A DNA stretch of 64,000 bases from Synechococcus sp. MW101C3 (GTDB taxonomy: Bacteria > Cyanobacteriota > Cyanobacteriia > PCC-6307 > Cyanobiaceae). Position numbers and translations under genes: made by a program. This document shows, piece after piece, positions 17,686 through 25,878 of this stretch. Below the pieces are notes generated by a model. It saw only the letters and a program-made list of their open reading frames with translations, made no database searches and was not told the DNA's origin. The stretch covers positions 62,001 to 126,000 of the forward strand of contig NZ_NQKX01000001.1 of the NCBI RefSeq assembly GCF_002252635.1, in the 5' to 3' direction. The stretch's first letter is position 1; every line of letters starts with the position of its first letter.

Positions 17686-18644
17686 TTCAGGGCGAGATCG
17701 AGCGGCTCCGTGCTCACCCTCGGCAGGGGCACGCGACCACGAATCAAACCCAGCTGCTTCTGCACGGCGAGGACGCCGGCGAGGTTGCGTTCAAGCTTGC
17801 CGCCAGGCAACAGCATGGGCCGCTGCTCCAACAGTGAGCGATAGAGCAGGCCTTTTTCCGTTTGCCTGAACATCTCCACGCTCACATTATCCCGACTGGC
17901 CATGATGTCCTTCGCTTCTGGATCGCGAGCCGCCAGGTCGTGGGCCTGCTGCCACACCCGCACCAGGCGCCCCAGCACGTGCAGGTTGGTGCGGTAGTAC
18001 TGCGGATCCACCACCAGCACATCAAAAATCTCGCCGGGAATCTCCGCACTGGAGAAGGCCGTCACCGCCTCACCACTGGCCAGCACCGCATCGCTGAAGG
18101 GAGGAAAGAAGGCCGCCCCATCGATCTGCCCGTTCACCAGACGGCGCCCCATGTCGGCCAGGGGCACGGCCACGATGCGCACATCCGCCAGGCTCATGCC
18201 ATGACGGGCCAACGCCCTGCTCAGCACAAACGGGCCGAGGGTGCTGGGGGTGACGGCCACGCGTTTGCCCCGCAGGGCAGGGATCGTGCCGACTGAGCGG
18301 CGCACCGCCACCTTGTCAGCGCCGTTGGATTCATCGAGGATCAGCACCACCACCGGGCAGCGTTTCGGCTGGCGGCTGCAGATGTCCACAGCTTCCACTG
18401 TGGTGAGCTGCGCGATGGGGAAGCGGCCCTCTTCAAAGGCCTTGACGATGTCCTGAGGGTCAGGGAAGCCCAGGGTGTTGAGTTCGAGCCCCGCTTTCTG
18501 ATCCAGCTGCTTCACATGGGCAAGGTGGAAATACTCAAACCCGGGCCAACTGGCGATTGGAATCGTGACCAACTCGGGCTTCTGGCAGCCCATCACAACG
18601 AGCGCAAAGGCTGCCGGTGCCGCGAGCGCTCGACGCTGGAACAT
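17682..18644 (-). CDS. ABC-type substrate-binding lipoprotein (NMT1/SsuA-like)
   Basis: A 320-residue exported binding protein of the NMT1/THI5-SsuA type. The N-terminus is a lipoprotein signal: basic start, hydrophobic core AAPAAFALVVMG and Cys20 as lipid attachment site. Mature features include ASWPGFEYFHLA near the start, AQLTTVEAVDIC and RGKRVAVTPSTLGPFVLSRAL, the usual order for this fold. No permease or ATPase gene is nearby; the gene instead overlaps the sensor kinase by 4 bases, so its likely role is to present a ligand to the kinase rather than to a transporter. The ligand (sulfonate-, nitrate- or pyrimidine-like in the family) is not predictable. Confidence 0.88.
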   Translation of the reverse strand: MFQRRALAAPAAFALVVMGCQKPELVTIPIASWPGFEYFHLAHVKQLDQKAGLELNTLGFPDPQDIVKAFEEGRFPIAQLTTVEAVDICSRQPKRCPVVVLILDESNGADKVAVRRSVGTIPALRGKRVAVTPSTLGPFVLSRALARHGMSLADVRIVAVPLADMGRRLVNGQIDGAAFFPPFSDAVLASGEAVTAFSSAEIPGEIFDVLVVDPQYYRTNLHVLGRLVRVWQQAHDLAARDPEAKDIMASRDNVSVEMFRQTEKGLLYRSLLEQRPMLLPGGKLERNLAGVLAVQKQLGLIRGRVPLPRVSTEPLDLALK

Positions 18645-18777
18645 GAGTGCAGCCAGGGGATGAATTGAACCTATGCGGTCGCGGCCTCAGAGATTGTTCA
18701 ACCGCCGTGCAAACGGTTCACGGCCGGCAGCCATTCGCCCAGCTCCCATAGGCTCAGCCGCAGTGTGCGCTTCCCCG

Positions 18778-18993
18778 ATGGCTCCCGACTCCTTCCAGTA
18801 TGAGCCGCTCGAGCGCTTCGGCGAGGGGCTCACCACCCGCCGGCCCTGGAACACAGCGGCCCTGGCCGGGGTGGAACTGCTCAATGGCCGCGTGGCCATG
18901 CTCGGCTTCGCGGCGGCCCTGATCGGTGAGGCGATCACCGGCCTGGGGCCCGCCGGCCAGTTGCTGGCGCTGCTGCGCTGGTATCTGCGCTGA
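18778..18993 (+). CDS. High-light-inducible / chlorophyll a/b-binding-like protein
   Basis: A 71-residue single-helix thylakoid protein of the HLIP family. The chlorophyll-binding helix is ELLNGRVAMLGFAAALIGEA (about 30-49), carrying the conserved E/N/R residues that bind pigment, followed by ITGLGPAGQL. Such proteins protect photosystems and chlorophyll synthesis under excess light. ATG 18778 is preferred over an in-frame GTG five codons upstream. It is divergent from the binding-lipoprotein gene. Confidence 0.92.
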   Translation: MAPDSFQYEPLERFGEGLTTRRPWNTAALAGVELLNGRVAMLGFAAALIGEAITGLGPAGQLLALLRWYLR

Positions 18994-18999
18994 GGCGCG

Positions 19000-19296
19000 T
19001 CAGCCGTCCTGGCGCACCCGCTTCACGGCCAAGCCCGCCTCGGTGGCGGTGACCCCAGCCAGCAGCACGAGACCCAGCAGCCCCACCAGCTGGTTCTGGG
19101 CTTCTGCGGCCGCTGCGGCGTCCTGCGCCAGTACGGCCCCGGCCACGAACCAGGCGGTGGCCAGCGCCGAGGTGATCCAGTAGGCCTTCCAGCGGCGCTG
19201 GTAGAGGTAGCCGGCGCCCAGCCCCGGCACCACGTTCAGCACCACCGCCACCCAGCCGGCGGAGGCGGCCAGGATCTGCTCGCGGGTGGGGGCCAT
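19000..19296 (-). CDS. Small membrane protein, conserved hypothetical
   Basis: A 98-residue protein with three hydrophobic segments: GWVAVVLNVVPGLGAGYLYQ, WITSALATAWFVAGAVLAQ and LVGLLGLVLLAGVTATEAGL. The first two have the GLGAGYLYQRRWKAYW pattern also seen in TM2-like and small membrane proteins of cyanobacteria, but no function is known to me. ATG 19296 is preferred because sequence upstream contains a short tandem repeat and lacks protein-like character. It is convergent with the HLIP gene, 6 bases apart. Confidence 0.7.
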   Translation of the reverse strand: MAPTREQILAASAGWVAVVLNVVPGLGAGYLYQRRWKAYWITSALATAWFVAGAVLAQDAAAAAEAQNQLVGLLGLVLLAGVTATEAGLAVKRVRQDG

Positions 19297-19645
19297 GGGA
19301 GGGGAAGTGAATGAACCCACTCTGGCGCTTGTGGAGGGGAGTGGGGATGCGGAGGTGATGCGGAGGTGATGGGAGTGGTGCAGTCGGGCGGGGTTCGGCG
19401 AAAAGGATTCCCACACTTTCAGCCTGAAGGATCTCCTGGTGATGCGCACAAGCCCTGCTTTGCGACTTCGCTTTGGATCCTGCTGCTGTGATTTCCAGCT
19501 AATAGGGAAAAATGTCTGGTGATCCGTTGCTTTGCTTGAATCGGTTGGCTGGATTGGTGATGCTGGCCAGGGCTTTTGAAGAGCAGTGCAGAAAGCGCCT
19601 CGCTGGACCTGGGGCTCCTATTCATGGCAATAGGTACTCGCACGA
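19297..19645. other. Intergenic region, no gene recognised
   Basis: A 349-base stretch with lower GC than its surroundings. It contains two tandem copies of GATGCGGAGGT near 19346-19367. Open frames in it show no protein-like pattern. It probably carries the promoter for the small membrane protein gene at its left end; nothing else can be supported. Confidence 0.5.
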
Positions 19646-20278
19646 CTAACTCGACGGCTTTCCTTTCTTCGGTTTTGGCTCAGGTATCACCTTCCACCAG
19701 ACCGATACGCCTACTTTGCGGCGCTCCAGCATGAAGCCAGGGCGAGGGCTATGGCTGGTGCTCCAGCTGGAAACAGTGCTGCGAGATAGGCCGAGCAGGT
19801 GAGCCAGTTCATCGCTGGTGATCCAGGCTCCCAGCTTGGCCGCTTCAGCTAAGCCACGGGCGACCGCCAGGGGATTCAACCTGGGCGCCGGCTGTATGGC
19901 TGCCACCAAGGCGGCTAGGGCCAGGATGCTTTCGCTGCCAGCTGTTGCTGGCGGCAACGTTAGGGCTTTACGCTGATCATTGGTGCCGGTTGATGGCATC
20001 ACTGACAGGGCCTCAATGCTCACACTGGTGGTAGCTGCTGGCTGCGCTGAGGCCAAGAAATTGGAGAGGGTGCAGCCCTTCCTCTGCAAGTGCTGGTGCA
20101 GCTGATCGCCCAGGGGGATGAGATCACCGGGCCAGACCGTACGTGTGCTCGATTCCCTGATCAGATCCACCCCCAAGGCGGAAGCACGGGATTTGACGGC
20201 CTTTCGGCTAATCCCCCAGCGGCTGCAGCAGTCGTCGAGAGGGAGATCAATACTGGCTTCGCTTGTCACTGATGGCAC
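19646..20278 (-). CDS. Putative DNA-binding protein with two helix-turn-helix segments
   Basis: A 210-residue protein not assigned to a named family. The N-terminal part (about 10-50: LPLDDCCSRWGISRKAVKSR) reads like a helix-turn-helix of the MerR/excisionase style, and a second is near 150-172 (ITSDELAHLLGLSRSTVSSW). The middle is Ala/Pro/Thr-rich, and the end is basic (PKPKKGKPSS). Single HTH proteins of this kind occur in Synechococcus/Cyanobium but their targets are unknown. Its base composition is lower in GC than the flanking genes, which suggests a younger or faster-evolving gene. Confidence 0.7.
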   Translation of the reverse strand: MPSVTSEASIDLPLDDCCSRWGISRKAVKSRASALGVDLIRESSTRTVWPGDLIPLGDQLHQHLQRKGCTLSNFLASAQPAATTSVSIEALSVMPSTGTNDQRKALTLPPATAGSESILALAALVAAIQPAPRLNPLAVARGLAEAAKLGAWITSDELAHLLGLSRSTVSSWSTSHSPRPGFMLERRKVGVSVWWKVIPEPKPKKGKPSS

Positions 20279-20623
20279 CAGTTGACATTGTTGATCGCTC
20301 CATCATGCCGGTCCGCGGGAGGTTCGCCATCGACCGGGGATCTATTCGGCCCTTGCTGCAAAGGACGAGCAGCCAGCTGGACGTCACTGCATGGATTCGA
20401 TCAGCAAGTAGGAGCAATCGTCCAACCAAGCGGCAGTTGCACAGGCAGAAGAGGAAAGCACTCGATGCGGAGCAGGCAACTGCCTGATTGACGAGAACGG
20501 GCATGAGGCGCCATCGCCCAGGCTTGATCTGGGCAGCCATTGTTTGGCACTGCTGCGATCAAGCTGACCTCGGCCAGCCGAAATGAATTCAGCCCGTCAA
20601 CCGAGATGGGCGTTCGTTCCCGT
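20279..20623. other. Intergenic region, no gene recognised
   Basis: A 345-base stretch of reduced GC between two minus-strand genes. Short overlapping frames exist on both strands but none has a ribosome site, hydrophobic pattern or recognisable motif. It may contain the promoter of the HTH gene to its left. I see no tRNA fold or clear terminator. Confidence 0.45.
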
Positions 20624-20938
20624 TCAGCGGGGGACGGGACAGCCCTTGGGCCCTAACTCTTCGGCAAGATGCTGCTTGGCTGATTCCATGGCGGCACTGG
20701 GGATATCGGATCTTTGCTTGAAAATCTCGGTTAACCAATCAGTGGTGTCGTTGCGGGAGAGCAAGCCGATATCCAACAGCGCACATACCGTGATGCCGCT
20801 TCCGACAAGAAAGCCATACCAGTAACTTTGCTTGTCCCGAATGTCGGCGCGAACATGCAGTGGCAGCAACATGCTCGATGTCGCGACTAGGCTGATTGTT
20901 ACTCGCTTTAGGTTTCTGGTCAGGTTGGCTGAGTCCAA
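20624..20938 (-). CDS. Small secreted hypothetical protein
   Basis: A 104-residue protein with a plausible signal peptide: basic start NLTRNLKRV, hydrophobic ISLVATSSMLLPLHVRA, with cleavage likely after Ala near residue 31. The mature part contains YWYGFLVGSGITVCALLDIG and a C-terminal helix. It resembles small exported proteins seen in marine and freshwater Synechococcus, with no assigned function. Its GC is low for the window. The start ATG 20938 gives the signal peptide and is preferred. Confidence 0.55.
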   Translation of the reverse strand: MDSANLTRNLKRVTISLVATSSMLLPLHVRADIRDKQSYWYGFLVGSGITVCALLDIGLLSRNDTTDWLTEIFKQRSDIPSAAMESAKQHLAEELGPKGCPVPR

Positions 20939-21132
20939 GGCGACCTAAAATCATCTGCTCTTTGGCTGCCAGAGTAGGCGGCTGGATTCTGCAGTTGCCA
21001 CCTGCCCCGCCAGCGACCAGGCTGTACCACTGAGGTGCCAAGATTTAGAACTTGTCTGTCGGATGTAGCGCCTCACACCACGCCTGCCATCCTTCTGTGG
21101 GTTGCAGCACAAAGGCGCAACTGTCCAGCCTT

Positions 21133-22326
21133 TTACCGATCTGATGGCAGCGCCGGCAGCGGGCGTTCCAGCCGGTTGGGGATGCCCTTCACGCCACCGG
21201 GCAGGGTTTTGCGGGAACGGGGGCCGCTCCAGGAGGCGAGGTAGATCCGCGCCTCGTCGCCCAGTTGGCGCAGGTCGGAGAAGTTGGCATTGATCACCTG
21301 GGCCCCCGAGCCTTCGCCCGTCTCCAGGTTCAGGGCCCATTGGCCGTCGGTGGGGGTGGCGCTGGCCGGCTGGCCGAAGAAGAAGCGGGTGCCCTCCACC
21401 TTTGCGCCGTCGAGATTGGCGCCGCACAGATTGGTGCCGGCCAGATTCGCCTCGCTCAGATCGCAGTTGCTCAGGTTGGTGCCGCGCAGGTCGGCGCCGT
21501 TGAAATCAATGCCGCGCAGGTCGGTGTCGGAAAGGTCCACGCCCCGCAGCACCTGGTGCAGGTTGATCACCGGCACCCCGCTGAGCCGGTCTTCCTCGTA
21601 GTTGCCCTCGCCATCGAGGATGGCCCGGCCGAGGCGGTGGTCGCGGCGCAGGGGCGTGAGCAGGCGGGCGTGGGAGAGGAAGCGCAGGATGCGGGCCTTG
21701 CCCTGGCTTTCGATGCTGCCAAGCACCGCCGCCAGCCGCCCCTCCGCCAGCATCCGCTCCAACGGCCAGTCCTCCAGGAGTCCGTCTTCATCGCTGATCA
21801 GCTCGGAGATGCCCTGGATGAAGCTGTCGATCGTCTGCCCCTGGGTGATCCGGTTCTGCTGGGTGGTGAGCCGTTGATCCACCTGGAACTGGCGCCAGGC
21901 GATCACCAGGGCCACGAACGCCACCAGGATCTGCCCGAAGGCGCCGATCACCCCCTCCCCGATGGCGCCGATCGCCTCCCAGTCACCGCTGCGGTAGACC
22001 CGCACCAACGGATCCCACCAGCCGAACAGCACCGACAGCACCACCAGCGCCAGCACCAGCGTCAGCAGCGCCACGGTCTGAACCGTGGCCTCGTCGTCGA
22101 GGCGGGCGCGCAGCTGGCTCCATAGAGGAGGCGCCAATCGCACCAGCGCCAACACCAGGCTCACCAGCGCCGCCGCCAGGGCCAGCCAGGAGAAGCCCAG
22201 CACCAGGGCCAGCAGGGTGATCCCCGCGGCGATCAGCAGCTGCAACGCCGGCAGATCTCTCACGCCCGCCCAGAAGGCATGGCTGTGGAAGGGCATCGCT
22301 GGGCGTTCATCAGCCGGCGGGGTCAT
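21133..22326 (-). CDS. Membrane protein with pentapeptide repeats
   Basis: A 397-residue protein with four hydrophobic segments in the first 150 residues (LPALQLLIAAGITLLALVLG, LALAAALVSLVLALVRLA, TVALLTLVLALVVLSVLFGW and GAFGQILVAFVALVIAW). A soluble middle part follows, and then about 12 pentapeptide repeats of A(D/N)LXX type at roughly 270-330 (VDLSDTDLRGIDFNGADLRG and onward), which form a right-handed beta-helix. Function unknown; pentapeptide proteins often act in protein-protein contacts. It starts 4 bases after the cax stop in the minus direction, so the two may be cotranscribed with cax downstream. Confidence 0.85.
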   Translation of the reverse strand: MTPPADERPAMPFHSHAFWAGVRDLPALQLLIAAGITLLALVLGFSWLALAAALVSLVLALVRLAPPLWSQLRARLDDEATVQTVALLTLVLALVVLSVLFGWWDPLVRVYRSGDWEAIGAIGEGVIGAFGQILVAFVALVIAWRQFQVDQRLTTQQNRITQGQTIDSFIQGISELISDEDGLLEDWPLERMLAEGRLAAVLGSIESQGKARILRFLSHARLLTPLRRDHRLGRAILDGEGNYEEDRLSGVPVINLHQVLRGVDLSDTDLRGIDFNGADLRGTNLSNCDLSEANLAGTNLCGANLDGAKVEGTRFFFGQPASATPTDGQWALNLETGEGSGAQVINANFSDLRQLGDEARIYLASWSGPRSRKTLPGGVKGIPNRLERPLPALPSDR

Positions 22327-22330
22327 CGGA

Positions 22331-23398
22331 TCAGGCCGACTGGAAGTAGAAGCCGGCCGCCAGGATCAGGTAGGCCGCCAGCAGCAGCACGCCTTCCAGC
22401 CAGTCGGAGCGACCATCGATGGTTACCAGGTTGCTCACCACCACCGCCGTGATCACCGCCACCAACTCGTAGACATCAAAGCTCAGAGGCAGGGGGTGGC
22501 CCAGCAGGGGTCCGATCAGCACCAGCGCCGGCACCACCAGCAGCGCCACCAGCAGGGTGGAGCCCAGCGCCACCGACACCGACAGATCCATCTTGTTCTT
22601 GCGGGCCATCGAAACGGCCGTGAGGTATTCGGCCGTGCCCCCCAGCAGCGGCAGCAGCACCACCCCCGTGAACAGGGCGGAGAGGCCGAAGCCTTCGGTG
22701 ACGGTTTCGATCACGCCCACGAACAGCTCAGATTCGTAGGCCAGGGCGACGGTGGCCGCCACCAGCACCGTCAGCCATACCCACGGATTCGGGGCATGGA
22801 GCTGGTCTTCGCCCAGCTCTGCCTCCGCCACCTCATAGAGGCCACGGTGCGTGCGCAGCGAGAACAGCAGGGTGAGGGCGTACACGCCCAGCAGCACCCA
22901 GGCCACGAAGGCCCCGAACGGTTCGGTGCTCTCCGCCTCCTGGCCGCCCGAGAGCACCGCCAGGCTTGGAATCAGGATTGCCAGCACCGCCAGGGTCATG
23001 GCGGAGCCGTTCACCCGGGCCACCACCGGCTTGAACTCCTGCTCCTGCCGTCCGATGCCCCCCACCAGCATCGAGAGGCCCAGCGCCAGCAGCAGGTTGG
23101 CCATCACCGTGCCGGTGATGCTGGCCTTGACGATGTCCACCAGGCCGGCCTTGAGCGCCACCAGGGCAATGATCAGCTCGGTGGCGTTGCCGAAGACGGC
23201 ATTGAGCAGGGCCCCGATCGAGGGGCCGAACACCAGCGAGAGCTCTTCGGTGGCGGTGCTCAGCCAGATGGCCAGGGGCAGAATCGCCACCGCCGAGGTG
23301 ACGAACACCGCCAGGTCACCCCAGTGCAGCGCTTCCGCCGCGATCGAGACCGGCACCATCGCCAGCAACCCGATCGAGGCAACCCGGCGGATGGTCAT
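22331..23398 (-). CDS. cax: Calcium/proton exchanger
   Basis: A 355-residue antiporter of the CaCA superfamily that exports Ca2+ from the cytosol in exchange for protons. About 11 hydrophobic helices are present. The two alpha-repeat motifs are clear: GALLNAVFGNATELIIALVA in the first half and LGGTAEYLTAVSMARKNKMD in the second, each with the conserved ion-coordinating Glu. An acidic loop (GGQEAESTEPFG) separates the halves. I use ATG 23398; a TTG at 23413 would add five residues. Confidence 0.93.
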   Translation of the reverse strand: MTIRRVASIGLLAMVPVSIAAEALHWGDLAVFVTSAVAILPLAIWLSTATEELSLVFGPSIGALLNAVFGNATELIIALVALKAGLVDIVKASITGTVMANLLLALGLSMLVGGIGRQEQEFKPVVARVNGSAMTLAVLAILIPSLAVLSGGQEAESTEPFGAFVAWVLLGVYALTLLFSLRTHRGLYEVAEAELGEDQLHAPNPWVWLTVLVAATVALAYESELFVGVIETVTEGFGLSALFTGVVLLPLLGGTAEYLTAVSMARKNKMDLSVSVALGSTLLVALLVVPALVLIGPLLGHPLPLSFDVYELVAVITAVVVSNLVTIDGRSDWLEGVLLLAAYLILAAGFYFQSA

Positions 23399-23515
23399 GG
23401 GGACAGCGCTCAAGCGGGCAGACAGAAGTTAGGTGGAGGTTGGTGCTGCCGCACTCCAGGCCTGGGTGCGCTCACCCAGGCACTGCGCAGCGATGCGCTT
23501 CCCGCCTGCGCCGGT

Positions 23516-24274
23516 TCAGGCCATGGCCACCAGGGGGCGAGCCTCCTGGTGGCGCTCCCCTGAGGCGGCAGCCGCCTTGCGCAGTTGCTCGCAGAGCCGA
23601 TCAGGATCGGCGATGGCCTGGATGCCCCGGCCGGCGGTGGCCAGCAGCTGGGGGTTGGCGCAGAGGTTTTCGAGCATCTCGGCCAAGAAAATGTCCGGGT
23701 TCTGCACCAGCCCCGCCGCGATGCGCCCGCAGTGGCCGCCAATGCTCCAGCGGATCACACCTGCCGGATCGGTGACCAGCACCGCCGGGCGGTGCGCCAG
23801 CCGCTCCTTGATGCGCTCGGGATCACGGCTGAAGAAGAAGGCCTCCGCCTCCTGCGACGTGCAGCGGATCAAGGCGGCGGCCTCCGCCAGCGGCTGGAAG
23901 CGCCGCAGCACCTCCGCCGTGGGCCCCGCTTCAGGGGGCAGACCCCAGTGCTCCGCCTGCCAGTTCACATCCAGCGCTACCAGCACGCTGCTGGGTGCCG
24001 TGCGGTTGAGCACCATCTGCAGCACCTGGTGCTGGCTGGCGCCGAGCAGGGCGTCGCTGGTGATCAGCAGCCAGAACGATTCGTTGATCTCCGGCAGCAT
24101 CGCTTCGGTGAGGCCGGCCGGCGTGTGGCCACCCGCGCCGGGAGCGTCCTGGTCGCGGGTGTCTTCGTTGTCAGCGTCTTCGTTGTGGGCCTGTGGGGTG
24201 TGGGCCGCTGCGGCTTTGGCGTCTGCGGTGGGGGCCTCCTCTGCGTCATGGAGTGCCTGGGAGAAGGCCACCAC
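23516..24274 (-). CDS. Degenerate PfkB-like sugar kinase, probably inactive
   Basis: A protein of about 252 residues from GTG 24274 (the frame is open to 24439). The C-terminal two thirds resemble cyanobacterial PfkB-family fructokinases: SFWLLITSDALLGASQHQVL, VLVALDVNWQAEHWG, an AALIRCTSQEAEAFFFSRDP segment and RPAVLVTDPAGVIRWSIGG. However, the N-terminal part that holds the sugar-binding GG motifs is replaced by Ala/His/Asp-rich low-complexity sequence, and the expected catalytic GAGD is absent; the aligned place reads VQNPDIFLAEMLENL. It lies downstream of a coiled-coil stress-type gene on the same strand. I infer a pseudoenzyme or decaying gene; the start is uncertain. Confidence 0.6.
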   Translation of the reverse strand: MVAFSQALHDAEEAPTADAKAAAAHTPQAHNEDADNEDTRDQDAPGAGGHTPAGLTEAMLPEINESFWLLITSDALLGASQHQVLQMVLNRTAPSSVLVALDVNWQAEHWGLPPEAGPTAEVLRRFQPLAEAAALIRCTSQEAEAFFFSRDPERIKERLAHRPAVLVTDPAGVIRWSIGGHCGRIAAGLVQNPDIFLAEMLENLCANPQLLATAGRGIQAIADPDRLCEQLRKAAAASGERHQEARPLVAMA

Positions 24275-24380
24275 GTCGGTGTGAGCGTGAGGACGTTGGG
24301 GTGTGGTGAGGGTCAAGGCTGGGTGTGGGTGAAGGGAGGGGACTGTGGTCGTGGCGTGGGCGGCTGGCTGTGCGCCGGGG

Positions 24381-24773
24381 TCAGTCGTTCTTGCTGGCGA
24401 AGCGATGGAAGCGATCGGCCAGGTCGTGAAAGAAGGCATCGCTTTGCTGCAGCAGTGCGTCCCAGTTCTCCTGGCTGCTCTGCTGCAGTTGCTCCAGCTG
24501 GGCCGTGGCCTGGTTGCGGGCGTTGCTGAGATCGTCGAGGCGTTGCCGGGTGGTGCTGCGCACGGCGTCGGCCAGGCCGCTCAGGCCCTCCTGCAGCTGC
24601 TCGATCTGCGCCGACCAGGCCTCGATCTGCACGCGTTTCTTGTTCAGAACCGCTTCCTTGAGTTGAGCATTGGCCCGGTCCTGGTCGTTGCGGCTGTCGT
24701 TGCTCAACGGTGCGTTGTTCAGCAGGGCTTTGTTCACCGGTGCGTTGTTCATCGGTGCGTTGGTGGTCGTCAT
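24381..24773 (-). CDS. Coiled-coil protein, sll1863-like
   Basis: A 130-residue soluble protein, almost all helical after an Asn-rich start with the repeat NNAPxxxA. From about residue 45, heptads run through QIEAWSAQIEQLQEG, then RQRLDDLSNARNQATAQLEQ and SSQENWDALLQQSDAFFHDL. This order (two long helices, then a Trp-containing amphipathic end) matches small cyanobacterial proteins like sll1863 that are strongly induced by high light and osmotic stress. The match is by pattern only. ATG 24773 is chosen because sequence upstream loses protein character. Confidence 0.68.
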   Translation of the reverse strand: MTTTNAPMNNAPVNKALLNNAPLSNDSRNDQDRANAQLKEAVLNKKRVQIEAWSAQIEQLQEGLSGLADAVRSTTRQRLDDLSNARNQATAQLEQLQQSSQENWDALLQQSDAFFHDLADRFHRFASKND

Positions 24774-25149
24774 GGTGCATGTCTCCGTGATGGCAACATC
24801 GAACGCGCTGCTCCGCTGGCTGCACCCGAAGTGCTGCGGCTTGGCGGAATCGGAGGGGAGATCCTTTCCGCCGTTCAGTGACACCGGCCCCTGTGGGGCT
24901 CGGCGCATGAGGGGCGCAACAGGGCGGGGCCGTTGGTTCAGGTGCTCAGGCGATGGTTGTCAGACCATTCGGCGAGCACGGAACTGATGAAAGGGAACGA
25001 AGCCTTTGAAACGGCGGAAGCGCTTGGCGCGCTCGTTACCTTCAACCTATTCGTTGTGGCTGAGACGTCAACATCTCGCTGCTGCGCTGCCGCGCGCGTT
25101 TGCCATCGTGGTGCTGTTCAGCTGCACCCCACGCCTGCGAGCCCCGCCG
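24774..25149. other. Divergent intergenic region
   Basis: A 376-base region between the minus-strand coiled-coil gene and the plus-strand hydrolase gene. It must carry the promoters of both, but I cannot fix -10/-35 boxes with confidence. The hydrolase frame is open upstream through this region to 25006 without typical coding character. No RNA gene is visible. Confidence 0.45.
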
Positions 25150-25878
25150 ATGCCCCTTCCCCGCCAACCGATCCTGCTGCTCGGCGGCTTTCTGATCAGC
25201 GCCGAGGCCTATGCGCCGATGGTGGCCCGGTTGCAGGAGCTGAGCGGTCAGCCCGTGCAGCTGGTGGCGGTGGGCAAGCCCGAATGGCTGCTCACCGTGT
25301 TCGCCTTCGCCTGGGCGCGCATTCTCGATCGGGTCGCCGCCGCCGCTGCGGAGCTGGCGCAGCAATCCCCCACCGGCAGGGTCACCCTGATCGGCCACAG
25401 CTCCGGCGGCATCATGCTGCGCCTCTTCCTCGATCACGCCCCCTTCCAGGGCCGCACCTACGACGGCAAGGCCCTGGCCGACACGCTCGTGATGCTGGGC
25501 AGTCCCCACACCGCCCTCAAGGCCACGGTGCTGCGTGAGCTGGTGCAGCAGCGCCTGCCCGGGTCGCCCTTCGCCGATCGGGTGCAGTACGTGTCGGTGG
25601 CGGGAGATCTGGATCTGGCCACCGCCAGCCCGCTGGCCCAGCGCCTGGCCCCCACGGCTTACCGCAACAGCACCGGTGATGCCGCCGATCGCGGCGACGG
25701 TCTGGTGCCGGTGGCCTCCGCCCTGCTGGCCGGCTCCACCCCGCTGGTGCTGGCGGGCGTGGCCCATGGCGGTGCCTTCGGGCCGTGCTGGTACGGCAGC
25801 CCGGAGGTGGTGGAGTGCTGGTGGGAGCTGGCTCAGCCCGCCGCCTCCAGCAGCTCCGCCAGCGGCACGAAGCTGTAG
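25150..25878 (+). CDS. Alpha/beta hydrolase (lipase/esterase-like)
   Basis: A 242-residue cytoplasmic-type alpha/beta hydrolase. The start PILLLGGFLISAEAYAPMVA matches the first strand and oxyanion loop, and VTLIGHSSGGIMLRLFL carries the nucleophile serine in GHSSGG. Later come LVMLGSPHTALKA and a candidate acid in DRGDGLVPVASALL, with a His in GVAHGGAFG completing a likely triad. This arrangement is common in cyanobacterial lipase-like genes of unknown substrate. Its last 46 bases overlap the 3' end of the convergent deacetylase gene. Confidence 0.85.
   Translation: MPLPRQPILLLGGFLISAEAYAPMVARLQELSGQPVQLVAVGKPEWLLTVFAFAWARILDRVAAAAAELAQQSPTGRVTLIGHSSGGIMLRLFLDHAPFQGRTYDGKALADTLVMLGSPHTALKATVLRELVQQRLPGSPFADRVQYVSVAGDLDLATASPLAQRLAPTAYRNSTGDAADRGDGLVPVASALLAGSTPLVLAGVAHGGAFGPCWYGSPEVVECWWELAQPAASSSSASGTKL

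Noticed and set aside
20247-20540. Small overlapping frames on both strands in the 20.3-20.5 kb gap
   Set aside because: They contradict one another, have no ribosome sites and no motifs.
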